The translations under genes and the position numbers were made by a program. Below the pieces are notes generated by a model that did not search any database, was not told where the DNA came from, and saw only the letters and a list, made by a program, of their open reading frames with translations. A DNA stretch of 31,299 nt from Saprospirales bacterium (lineage in GTDB: Bacteria > Bacteroidota > Bacteroidia > Chitinophagales > JADIYW01): the NCBI GenBank assembly GCA_016711605.1, contig JADJSS010000023.1:1-31299 (forward strand), in the 5' to 3' direction. Below, piece after piece: positions 8,618 to 15,745 of this stretch; the first letter of the stretch is position 1, and each line of letters starts with the position of its first letter.

Positions 8618-9023
8618 TTAGAAATGTAGCCATTTGGATGCTAACAAATAGGAAATAACAGCAACGCTGCCAGTTAGTATCGTGCCCCAAATTATATCAA
8701 CTATCACCACAATGAGTGGCCATTGTTTGATGGTTGCAATATTAGTTAAGTCATAGGTTGCAATAACATAAAAAACCTAAAAATGCACCGTTAAATAGAA
8801 CGGTTTTCCAGTCATGATGAGTAAAACCTGGAATGATTACAAAATAGAGAATTCCAATAATATAAATGAGATAAAATACAATAGCAGCTATCCAGTTAAC
8901 TTCACCTGTAAAAACAAAATTTAATTTTTCTCTGTAAAAGTTTCTGGCAATTCCGCCAATCCAAACCATGTCAATTGCGAAAAAAATAACCGTAGTTAGC
9001 ACAAATAAGGAAATGTATTTCAT
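8618..9023 (-). CDS. DUF2177-like four-helix membrane protein, one frameshift
   Basis: Translation from the ATG at 9023 gives MKYISLFVLTTVIFFAIDMVWIGG, then further membrane helices. The start and the DMVWIG motif are characteristic of the small DUF2177 membrane family. The frame stops at 8751 after LCYCNL. The next frame continues YATYDLTNIATIKQW and two more hydrophobic stretches, ending at the stop at 8618-8620. Removing one base near 8762-8764 restores a single protein of about 134 residues, the normal family length. No function is known. It begins 25 bases after the metal-receptor gene on the same strand, so the two are probably co-transcribed. Confidence 0.75.
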
Positions 9024-9048
9024 GTTGAATTTATTACATAACAACCAA

Positions 9049-9804
9049 TCAGACAGATTGTTGTTCAATTGTTTTTATTAATTCATTAAAGTATTTTGGT
9101 GCATTCATCATTTTGCTGCCATACCATGAAAAATATTCACCATCAACCAATAAAATTTTCGCATTTGGAAATTGTTCTTGAATTTCATTTATATGGTTTT
9201 GAGTAAATGGATACGGTTCACTAGATAATAAAACCAATTCGCATTTTGCAAAATAAGAGGTTTGCAAATTTTGTATAATTGGATAACGAGTTTGATGCGC
9301 AAACATATTTTTTAAACCAATTGTTTCCAGCATTGCATGAATGAAAGTGTCTTTGCCGATAGTCATATATGGTTTTCGCCAGATTAAATAAAGTGAAAGT
9401 GAAGGTGAATTTATGTTTTTTAAATGCTCGAAATTTAGTTTTGTTTGTTCAATAATTTCAGTTGCTTTTATTTCTGTTGATGTAAGTTTGCCAATTTTGG
9501 CAATCATGTTATAATTATCATCTAAATTTTTTACATCAAAAATAACTACGTTAAAAATTTTCTTTAATTCAATAATTTGAACTTTTTCGTTTTCTTCTTT
9601 TGTAGCAAATATTATAGTTGGCTGAAGTGCTTTTATTTTTTCAATATCTATATTTTTAGTGCCACCAATAGTAGGAATTTGTTTTACTTTCTCTTTTGGA
9701 TGAATACAAAATTTAGTTCTTCCTATAATACTATTTTCCAATCCTAAATCAAATAAAAGCAAGGTTATGGAAGGCACAAGAGAAATGATTTTTGGATACA
9801 GCAT
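9049..9804 (-). CDS. Helical-backbone metal receptor (BtuF-like ABC substrate-binding fold), no signal peptide
   Basis: The 251-residue protein begins MLYPKIISLVPSITLLLFDLG, the typical start of the mature BtuF/FhuD-like fold (PF01497). It continues with GRTKFCIHPKEKV and IPTIGGTKNIDIEKIKALQP, the segment that lines the ligand cleft. Family members bind cobalamin, haem or ferric siderophores for an ABC importer, but no permease or ATPase gene is adjacent. There is no signal peptide or lipobox, so the protein would remain in the cytoplasm as read. Flavobacteria have similar leaderless versions. The length of about 250 residues is complete for the domain. It is the first gene of a probable pair with the DUF2177-like gene. 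Confidence 0.85.
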   Translation of the reverse strand: MLYPKIISLVPSITLLLFDLGLENSIIGRTKFCIHPKEKVKQIPTIGGTKNIDIEKIKALQPTIIFATKEENEKVQIIELKKIFNVVIFDVKNLDDNYNMIAKIGKLTSTEIKATEIIEQTKLNFEHLKNINSPSLSLYLIWRKPYMTIGKDTFIHAMLETIGLKNMFAHQTRYPIIQNLQTSYFAKCELVLLSSEPYPFTQNHINEIQEQFPNAKILLVDGEYFSWYGSKMMNAPKYFNELIKTIEQQSV

Positions 9805-9876
9805 GTTTAAATTTATTAAAAAAAATGAGCAATTTTACCGAATACTCATTCAAAATGACCGTTTACTCATTTTCTG

Positions 9877-9907
9877 TTGATTTAAATCAAAATATAGTGT
9901 AACTTTA
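9877..9907 (+). promoter_or_regulatory. Promoter with a 14-bp palindrome over the -33 element
   Basis: TTG (9877-9879) and TAACTTTA (9900-9907) are 20 bases apart and fit the phylum's TTG / TAnnTTTG pattern. They are placed to start transcription about 25 bases before the lipoprotein ATG. TTGATTTAAATCAA at 9877-9890 is a perfect palindrome covering the -33 element, which could be an operator. Confidence 0.4.
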
Positions 9908-9938
9908 TATTATTCATAAACAATAAAAAATTAAAAGT

Positions 9939-10478
9939 ATGAAAAAACTAACAAAAATTTTATGTGCACTATTAGTAGTGCTTACTATGTCATGCGCTAA
10001 AGATGGCGCAACAGGACCACAAGGACAGCAGCTAATGGAACAAATGGAACAAATGGAACAAATGGAAATGCGAATGTAACTGTTTACAATTTTGACACTG
10101 ATTTTATTTTATCTTCTGGGTCGAGTAGTAAATCATTTACTTTACCTATAACACAAACTCAAGTTGATGAAAGTTTAATTTTAGGATTTTACAAAGATAA
10201 TGCATGTGGTTCACAATTTTGGTATCAATCAGCTGGACTAGGTTGCAGTGGTTCTTACCAAGCGAGAGCTTATATGTCAAATTCTACAGCAAATACTTTA
10301 CACTATTTTCCAAATTTATGATGTAGATGGTTCTTCATATTCTGGTTCTAGTAAAACTTTTTTACAATACAAAGTTATTGTTATTGCTTCAAGCTCTATC
10401 ATAAATCTTAGAACTAGCAAACCACTAACGCAAATGTCATACGATGAAGTTTGTGATTTATTACACATACAAAAATAA
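9939..10478 (+). CDS. Collagen-like lipoprotein, two frameshifts
   Basis: The product starts MKKLTKILCALLVVLTMSCAKDG, a lipoprotein signal with lipobox cysteine C19. A Gly-x-x tract follows: GATGPQGQQ, then in the next frame ANGTNGTNGTNGNANVTVYNF. The beta-rich remainder runs through SSSKSFTLPITQTQVD and, after a second shift, IYDVDGSSYSGSSKTF to ICDLLH-type sequence ending at 10478. The first shift lies near 10025-10034, where one or four bases seem missing. The second lies near 10311-10313, where one C seems extra. The intact protein would be about 179 residues. Short collagen-like repeats of this kind occur in many Bacteroidota surface lipoproteins. A 9-base DNA repeat (AATGGAACA) three times in a row at 10034-10060 encodes the GTN units and is slippage-prone. 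Confidence 0.75.
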
Positions 10479-10503
10479 AAATACTAAATTTCTTTTTCAT
10501 TTT

Positions 10504-10532
10504 AAGCTACTCAATTTGAGTAGCTTTTTTTT
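10504..10532 (+). terminator. Bidirectional intrinsic terminator after the lipoprotein gene
   Basis: AAGCTACTC (10504-10512) and GAGTAGCTT (10518-10526) form a perfect stem with a small AATTT loop, followed by a T-run to 10532. It separates the lipoprotein gene from the convergent ccmC, which ends at 10564. Confidence 0.8.
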
Positions 10533-10563
10533 GTTGCTTAAGTTTTTTATTTTTTTCAGAAGT

Positions 10564-11241
10564 TTATTCAATATCTAACTCATGTATTTTTCTGAAGACT
10601 TTCACCGTTCTTATTTTTAATGTAGCAATCCAAACAGCTAATAAAATCCAACCAATTACTGCTGGATAAAATACAATGCGTAAACTGTTGTCTAAATCAT
10701 AACTATTAAAACCTGGATTTCCACCATTTCCTGGATGCAACGAAGCGCCAGCCACGCGTGGAATTACGCCAATCAACACCATAAACATCACAAATGCAAA
10801 AATGGAATAAACTGCAGAAAATCGTGCTTTCTTTTCTTCATCTTCAAACGAACCGCGTAAGATGAAATAAGCTGCATATACTAATAGTGCAGCAGCTGCA
10901 CCGTTTAATTTTACTTCCTGAAAAACCCACCAGGCGCCCCAAGTTACGCGTGCCCAAACAGAACCAGTTATGATACCTAAAATGCCAAAAACAAAACCAA
11001 CCGTTGCAAATGAAGAAGCTTTAATATCGTATTCTATTTTTGATTTATTGAGATATAATAAACTGTAAATCATAGATGTAAACATCAACGTTATCATAGC
11101 GAACCACATTGGTACATGAAAATATAAATTGCGTATCGATTCTTCCAAAATATTTAATTCAGGAATAGTGCCTGTAAAGCCAATGATTACTGTATAAAGC
11201 AATAAAATTATACACAATATTTTCCACCAATAATTTTTCAT
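10564..11241 (-). CDS. ccmC: Cytochrome c biogenesis membrane protein CcmC/CcsA-like
   Basis: The 225-residue protein has six predicted membrane helices and the haem-handling landmarks of CcmC. These are a histidine in FHVPMWFAM (about residues 41-49), the tryptophan-rich periplasmic motif WGAWWVFQEVKLN, and a second histidine in SLHPGN. CcmC works with the CcmAB ABC transporter to pass haem to CcmE in cytochrome c maturation. The C-terminus contains the family's last helix followed by a charged tail. In this phylum ccmB directly precedes it. Here the upstream ccmB is separated from it by a toxin-antitoxin pair of about 0.5 kb. No ccmA, ccmE or ccmF is seen in the window. A weak TTG / TACTTTTC promoter may lie in the 61 bases before its start. 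Confidence 0.9.
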   Translation of the reverse strand: MKNYWWKILCIILLLYTVIIGFTGTIPELNILEESIRNLYFHVPMWFAMITLMFTSMIYSLLYLNKSKIEYDIKASSFATVGFVFGILGIITGSVWARVTWGAWWVFQEVKLNGAAAALLVYAAYFILRGSFEDEEKKARFSAVYSIFAFVMFMVLIGVIPRVAGASLHPGNGGNPGFNSYDLDNSLRIVFYPAVIGWILLAVWIATLKIRTVKVFRKIHELDIE

Positions 11242-11302
11242 TTTTATAGTAAATTTAGTTTTAGTAATGCAATTGAAAAGTATAAAAATAAGAACTCAAC
11301 AA

Positions 11303-11596
11303 TTATAATTCAATTTCTTTTCGTTTTCCATTCCAGATTCTTAATATTCTTACTTGCATGTTTTCAATTCTGTAAATAATTAGATAATATCGAACTAAAA
11401 TTCTTCTAAAGTCATTTTTGTTTATTAATTTTCCTGCAAGAGGATAGTTTTGTAATAGTTTTGTAGCTAATAAAATTTCTTGATTTAGTTTGATAGAAAA
11501 AGTTTTCGATAGTGTTTTTCTTATCCAAAACAATAAAATTTCTTGTAAATCTAATTCAGCTTGAGTTGACCAAATTACTTCATGTCGTTTAGCCAT
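11303..11596 (-). CDS. RelE/ParE family toxin
   Basis: The 97-residue protein has the ParE/RelE fold pattern: VIWSTQAELDLQEILLFW (strand, then helix), a second helix around LNQEILLATKLLQNYPLAG, and then the strands FRRILVRYYLIIYRIENMQVRILRIW. The final IWNGKRKEIE carries the basic C-terminal tail. The YPLAG and RxxLVRYYLIIYRI patterns are close to plasmid-stabilisation ParE-like toxins. The target could be gyrase or translating ribosomes and cannot be decided from sequence. It overlaps the end of the antitoxin gene by 22 bases, which implies coupled translation. Its position between ccmB and ccmC is unusual. Confidence 0.85.
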   Translation of the reverse strand: MAKRHEVIWSTQAELDLQEILLFWIRKTLSKTFSIKLNQEILLATKLLQNYPLAGKLINKNDFRRILVRYYLIIYRIENMQVRILRIWNGKRKEIEL

Positions 11597-11796
11597 TTTT
11601 CTGTTCTATTTTCAATTTGCTGTTGAGTAAAGTAATCACCTTTATTTATGGATGCATCTGCTTCATTTAATAACTGGATTTCATTCAATGAAAGCACATA
11701 TTCATCAGCTTGTAAAATTCTATATACTTCTGCTAATAATTGTTCATTATTGGCATTTTGTATTTTTAAAATTATATCATCTTTTATTGTATGCAT
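11575..11796 (-). CDS. Antitoxin partner of the ParE-like toxin
   Basis: The small acidic 73-residue protein lies immediately upstream of, and overlaps, the toxin gene. The N-terminal half, with IILKIQNANNEQLLAEVYRIL, looks like a dimerising helical part. The C-terminal part, NEADASINKGDYFTQQQIEN through TEKWLND, matches the corresponding end of the second antitoxin in this window (IDAGEYITQEEVEK and KHW). This end is probably the toxin-binding segment. The ATG is preceded after two bases by TTATTAATTTTAG, a 13-mer that also occurs in front of the second antitoxin gene. Its start is only 22 bases from the ccmB stop, so it is probably read from the ccmB transcript as well as any promoter of its own. 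Confidence 0.8.
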   Translation of the reverse strand: MHTIKDDIILKIQNANNEQLLAEVYRILQADEYVLSLNEIQLLNEADASINKGDYFTQQQIENRTEKWLNDMK

Positions 11797-11818
11797 ACCT
11801 AAAATTAATAAAAATATC

Positions 11819-12471
11819 TCAATCGCGCCAAATATACGGAAACAAAATGACTGATAAAATTAATGTAATTACATCTAATAAACGATGGCTCCAATATTTA
11901 CATAAATATCTTGTTGAGATAAAGTAAAATCTGCTAAACCACTCATTTTTACAATTAATAGCAACAATGGTAAAATAATTGGAAAACCTAAAATGGCCAA
12001 TAAAACAATGTTTTGTGTTCGAGCAGTAATCGCAGAAAGCAACGTGAATAAATTAGAAAAACCAATGGAACCTAAGATTACTGTTAATAAAAACAGCGAT
12101 TTACCTTCTATATTTTCATTAAAAAAAAGTACCATAACTGCGTAAATAACTAATGATAAAAACGTAATAAAAATGGCATTGTAAATAATTTTAGATAAAA
12201 TAATTTCAATAGGTGATGCAACATTTCGCAAATAATAAAATTGTTCATTGGCATCTTTCATAAAACTTTTGGATACTGCATTCACAGTAGTAAACAAGGA
12301 AATTATCCAAAAAAGAGCAATCCAGGTTGGAATATTAATATTGCCTTGAAATACTAAATAAATTAAAAAAGTAGTTCCTAAAACATAAATAAATATAGTA
12401 GCAATAGCTGTTTTTTGTCGCCATTCTAATTGAAATTCTTTTTTAATTAATTTTGAAATATTACTGATCAT
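11819..12471 (-). CDS. ccmB: Haem exporter protein CcmB, frameshifted near the C-terminus
   Basis: The product starts MISNISKLIKKEFQLEWRQK, the conserved CcmB opening. It contains six membrane helices, with FTTVNAVSKSFMKDANEQFYYL after the second and ITARTQNIVLLAILGFPIILPLL in the middle. The first frame ends at 11875. The other frame then gives LLDVITLILSVILFPYIWRD and a stop at 11819-11821, which is the typical CcmB terminus (LFPYLWRD). One missing T on the coding strand, in the run at 11880-11882, explains the shift. The intact length is about 217 residues. CcmB is the permease of the CcmAB haem-handling ABC transporter. Its start overlaps the upstream GNAT gene by 11 bases. Confidence 0.87.
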
Positions 12472-12922
12472 GCTTCATCTTTGAGTAAATATCTGCAATT
12501 CTGATTTCCATATTGTTGCAATTATTGTCTGGTTCGCGAAAACCAAATTTTCGGTACAATTCATGTGCATCGCGAGTTCCTAAAGTCCATCTTCTTAGAT
12601 TTTGCAAATCAGGATGTTGCATGATTTTTTCCATTAACCACTTTGATAATCCTTTTCCACGATGTTCTGTTACAATAAATACATCGCAAAGATACGCAAA
12701 AGTAGCAAAGTCAGAAATAACACGTGCAAAGCCAACTTGAATGTCATTTTTATACACACCAAAACATAAAGAATTGGATATTGCTTTCTCCACAATGTTT
12801 TTTGGTATATCTTTTGCCCAATAAGATTCATCAGCAAGAAACGAATGAATTATATTTACTTGTAACAAATTTTTGTCTGTAGAAATCTGATAATTGTTTT
12901 GTTCAAATGCATAAGGTATCAT
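12461..12922 (-). CDS. GNAT family N-acetyltransferase
   Basis: The 153-residue protein has a standard GNAT core. VGFARVISDFATFAYLCDVFIV forms the central strands, EHRGKGLSKWLMEKIM is the acetyl-CoA pyrophosphate-binding loop and helix, and RRWTLGTRDAHELYRKFGFRE contains the ending YxKxGF motif. It resembles the small 'GNAT, PanZ-like/YjgM-like' group, but the substrate is not identifiable. It is the first gene of the minus-strand block that continues, by an 11-base overlap, into ccmB. Its start lies 44 bases from the divergent NlpC/P60 gene, so regulatory sites for both must be in that short gap. Confidence 0.88.
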   Translation of the reverse strand: MIPYAFEQNNYQISTDKNLLQVNIIHSFLADESYWAKDIPKNIVEKAISNSLCFGVYKNDIQVGFARVISDFATFAYLCDVFIVTEHRGKGLSKWLMEKIMQHPDLQNLRRWTLGTRDAHELYRKFGFREPDNNCNNMEIRIADIYSKMKHDQ

Positions 12923-12966
12923 TCAACAAAAATAAACTATTTTTAACTCGATTTAAAACAGAAATA

Positions 12967-13560
12967 ATGAAGTACAATTTTATAAAATTTTCCAGTTTAT
13001 TTTTAATAGTTGTATTTCTATTATCATATAATCATTCATTCGCTAAAAAGAAAAAAAAGAAATCTAAATCGAAACCAAAAACTACTATTATTTCGTCGAA
13101 AAAAGATTCCATAATTGTAAAACCTGTTTTAGTTGACATAGAATCATCAACAGAAAATAAAGATGTAGATGGCATTTTGTGGTTCGCTAAAAAACAATTA
13201 GGTACACCTTATAAATATGCTTCTGCAGATCCTAAAAATGGTGGTTTGGATTGTTCTGGTTTCTTGTATTATGTATTTCAGCATTTTAAAATTTCGGTGC
13301 CACGTTCGTCTAAAGACTATATGAATTTTGGTAAATCAGTTTCAAAAAATGAGGCACAAAAAGGTGATGTGATTGTATTTACTGGTACAGATTCAAATAC
13401 AAAAGTTGGTGGTCATGTTGGTTTGGTATTAGAAAACGATAATGGAAATATTACATTTATTCATGGATCGTCTGGAAAAGCAAATGGTGTCACCATTTCT
13501 AAACTTTCAGAAGGTTATTACACACAACGTTTTTTAAAAATTGTTCGTGTGATAAAATAA
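12967..13560 (+). CDS. Secreted NlpC/P60 family cell-wall hydrolase
   Basis: The 197-residue protein has a signal peptide (residues 1-26), a lysine-rich stretch just after it (about residues 27-38) and a C-terminal NlpC/P60 domain from about residue 67. The catalytic cysteine is C96 in GGLDCSGF, the histidine is H150 in VGGHVGLVL, and the third polar residue is H166 in FIHGSS. Such enzymes cut the D-Glu to diamino acid bond in peptidoglycan stem peptides. The basic spacer may hold the protein to the envelope. An ATG at 12907 would add 20 residues, but starting at 12967 gives a normal signal peptide. Confidence 0.92.
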   Translation: MKYNFIKFSSLFLIVVFLLSYNHSFAKKKKKKSKSKPKTTIISSKKDSIIVKPVLVDIESSTENKDVDGILWFAKKQLGTPYKYASADPKNGGLDCSGFLYYVFQHFKISVPRSSKDYMNFGKSVSKNEAQKGDVIVFTGTDSNTKVGGHVGLVLENDNGNITFIHGSSGKANGVTISKLSEGYYTQRFLKIVRVIK

Positions 13561-13619
13561 TTGTAGAATATAGAAACTTTTTAATTCAGAAATTATTAAT
13601 TTTAGTAACAAATAAAGAA

Positions 13620-13847
13620 ATGGCACAAGTAATAGATAAACAAATTATAGATTTTTTACCATTATTAGGTAAAGAAGAAAAAAAAACTATTTTAGGATTT
13701 ATAAAATCGGTTGTAAAAATTAAAGAGCAACCAAAACGTATAAGTATAAAACAATACAATATAGAAATAGATGAAGCAATGGCAAGAATAGACGCTGGTG
13801 AATATATTACACAAGAAGAGGTCGAAAAAGAATCAAAACATTGGTAA
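13620..13847 (+). CDS. Antitoxin of the second toxin-antitoxin pair
   Basis: The 75-residue charged protein precedes a ParE-like toxin gene, with one base between the two reading frames. The end of the protein, YNIEIDEAMARIDAGEYITQEEVEKESKHW, resembles the end of the antitoxin at 11575-11796 (EADASINKGDYFTQQQIEN, then KW). This supports a common origin and marks the likely toxin-binding region. The N-terminal half, with IIDFLPLLGKEEKKTILGFIKSVV, looks helical and has no recognisable DNA-binding domain. TTATTAATTTTAG at 13593-13605, 14 bases before the start, also precedes the other antitoxin and resembles a -7 promoter element. Confidence 0.8.
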   Translation: MAQVIDKQIIDFLPLLGKEEKKTILGFIKSVVKIKEQPKRISIKQYNIEIDEAMARIDAGEYITQEEVEKESKHW

Positions 13848-13848
13848 T

Positions 13849-14148
13849 ATGTCTAATAGCAAAATTATTTGGGACTTATCAGCTAGGTATTCTTTAAAAA
13901 AAATCATACAATATATAAAAGAAGATTCAGTACAAAATGCAGAAATTGTTAGAAATGAAGTATTAGCATCTATTAATGAAATTCCAAAAAATCCTACTCG
14001 TTATCCTTTAGATAAATATAAAAAAAAGAATGATAGTAATTTCAGAGCTTATGAACTCTATCATATCAGAATTGCTTATTATGTCGAATTAAATGCTATT
14101 AGAATTATACGTATTAGAAGTACTTATCAAGAACCTTTAGAGCATTAA
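13849..14148 (+). CDS. ParE-like toxin of the second toxin-antitoxin pair
   Basis: The 99-residue protein follows the ParE/RelE pattern: KIIWDLSARYSLKKIIQYIKED (strand, then helix), VRNEVLASINEIPKNPTRYPLDKY (second helix and the NPxRYP motif), then FRAYELYHIRIAYYVELNAIRIIRIR for the sheet. The NPxRYPLD motif and the HIRIAYYV core are typical of plasmid-stabilisation toxins. Its ATG is one base after the antitoxin stop, so I start it there and reject the upstream ATG at 13798, which would run through the antitoxin gene. The antitoxin-toxin pair is probably one transcript that ends before the accC promoter region. Confidence 0.87.
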   Translation: MSNSKIIWDLSARYSLKKIIQYIKEDSVQNAEIVRNEVLASINEIPKNPTRYPLDKYKKKNDSNFRAYELYHIRIAYYVELNAIRIIRIRSTYQEPLEH

Positions 14149-14198
14149 ATTCTTTTATTCTATTTTCACTTTATTTTTTTATTTTTGTAATCATAATT

Positions 14199-15677
14199 AT
14201 GAAAAAAATATTAGTAGCAAATAGAGGTGAAATTGCATTACGCGTGATGCGTACTTGCAAACAAATGGGAATTTCTACAGTTGCCATTTATTCAGAAGCA
14301 GATCGAAATTCACCGCATGTGCGTTTTGCAGATGAAGCTGTGTGTGTTGGACCTGCAGCATCTAAAGAATCGTATTTAAAAATTGATACTATCATTGATG
14401 TTTGTAAAAAACTGAATGTAGAAGGTGTGCATCCAGGTTATGGTTTTTTGAGCGAAAATGCAGCATTTGCGCAAGCTTGTGAAAAAAATGGAATCATTTT
14501 TATTGGACCAACCGTAGAAGCGATTGAAATTATGGGTAGCAAACTGGCAGCAAAACAAGCGGTTTCCAAGTTTGATGTGCCTTTAGTTCCAGGAACCGAT
14601 CAGCCAATTACAGATGTTAATGAAGCAAAAAAATTGGCAACAGAAATTGGTTTTCCAATTTTAATAAAAGCATCAGCTGGTGGTGGTGGCAAAGGTATGC
14701 GCATCGTGAATAACGAAAATGAATTTGAAGAACAAATGAAACTCGCAGTTTCAGAAGCAATTTCCGCTTTTGGTGATGGTAGTGTTTTTATAGAAAAATT
14801 TGTGACTTCACCACGACATATTGAAATACAAGTATTAGGCGACACGCACGGAAATATTGTCTATTTATTTGAACGTGATTGCAGTATTCAACGACGACAT
14901 CAAAAAGTGGTAGAAGAAGCACCGAGTTCTTGCTTAACACCAGCGTTGCGAAAACAAATGGGTGAAGCTGCTGTGCAAGTGGCAAGATCTGTAAATTATG
15001 TTGGTGCTGGAACAGTTGAATTTATTGTAAATGATAAATTGGAATTTTATTTTTTAGAAATGAATACGCGTTTGCAAGTGGAGCATCCAGTAACGGAAAT
15101 GATTTCAGGAATTGATTTGGTAAAAGAACAAATTCAAATTGCTCGCGGTGAAAAAATTTCATTTTCTCAGGAAGATTTAAAAATAAATGGTCATGCGTTA
15201 GAGTTACGTGTGTATGCTGAAGATCCAACGAATAATTTTTTACCAGATATTGGGAAATTAGAAATTTATGAAACACCAAAAGGTGATGGTGTTCGTGTTG
15301 ATGATGGTTTTGAGCAAGGTATGGATATTCCTATTTACTACGATCCGATGATTGCCAAATTAGTGGTACATGGAATTAATAGAATGGATGCTATCGAAAA
15401 AATGAAAAAAGCCATTGCAGATTATAAAATTGTTGGTGTAAAAACAACCTTACCATTCGGAACATTTGTGATGAATCATGCAGCATTTACTACTGGAAAC
15501 TTCGATACGAAATTTGTCGAAAATTATTTTCATCCAAATGAAAAAAACGAAACAGAAGTTATATTAGCAACCATTTTAGCTTCAAAATTATTTAGTGAAA
15601 ATGAAAAAGCATTTTCTTTTATTGAACAAGGAAATTTAGATGAAAAATCTAATTGGTCTTTGAATAGAGCGGAATAA
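14199..15677 (+). CDS. accC: Biotin carboxylase subunit (acetyl-CoA or acyl-CoA carboxylase)
   Basis: The 492-residue ATP-grasp enzyme carboxylates biotin on a carrier protein at the expense of ATP and bicarbonate. The N-domain starts MKKILVANRGEIALRVMRT and contains the HPGYGFLSEN motif. The ATP-grasp loop is ASAGGGGKGMRIV, and the catalytic region EMNTRLQVEHPVTEMISG and the C-terminal domain with YDPMIAKLVVHG are intact. It exceeds E. coli AccC (449 residues) by about 43 residues at the C-terminus, a length common in acyl-CoA carboxylase alpha-type subunits of this phylum. Propionyl-CoA carboxylase is therefore an alternative to acetyl-CoA carboxylase. No accB or carboxyltransferase gene is adjacent. 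TATTTTTG at 14180-14187 is a good -7 box and gives a very short leader. A terminator follows. Confidence 0.92.
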   Translation: MKKILVANRGEIALRVMRTCKQMGISTVAIYSEADRNSPHVRFADEAVCVGPAASKESYLKIDTIIDVCKKLNVEGVHPGYGFLSENAAFAQACEKNGIIFIGPTVEAIEIMGSKLAAKQAVSKFDVPLVPGTDQPITDVNEAKKLATEIGFPILIKASAGGGGKGMRIVNNENEFEEQMKLAVSEAISAFGDGSVFIEKFVTSPRHIEIQVLGDTHGNIVYLFERDCSIQRRHQKVVEEAPSSCLTPALRKQMGEAAVQVARSVNYVGAGTVEFIVNDKLEFYFLEMNTRLQVEHPVTEMISGIDLVKEQIQIARGEKISFSQEDLKINGHALELRVYAEDPTNNFLPDIGKLEIYETPKGDGVRVDDGFEQGMDIPIYYDPMIAKLVVHGINRMDAIEKMKKAIADYKIVGVKTTLPFGTFVMNHAAFTTGNFDTKFVENYFHPNEKNETEVILATILASKLFSENEKAFSFIEQGNLDEKSNWSLNRAE

Positions 15678-15700
15678 AAATTATTAAAATAACTTCTAAA

Positions 15701-15730
15701 AAAATGCAGTCATAACTAACTGCATTTTTT
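15701..15730 (+). terminator. Intrinsic terminator after accC
   Basis: AAAATGCAGT (15701-15710) and ACTGCATTTT (15719-15728) form a perfect 10-bp stem around an 8-base loop, continuing into a T-run. It also suits the convergent 2TM-protein gene, which ends at 15746, in the other direction. Confidence 0.82.
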
Positions 15731-15745
15731 TATGTTTTAATTCCT

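Noticed and set aside
10248..10478. 76-residue plus-strand frame as an independent gene
   Set aside because: Its first part is out-of-frame sequence and the rest is the C-terminal part of the frameshifted lipoprotein.
11303..14148. A larger defence island around the two toxin-antitoxin pairs
   Set aside because: The other genes there (GNAT, ccmB, NlpC/P60, accC) are ordinary and no nuclease, helicase or restriction gene is present.
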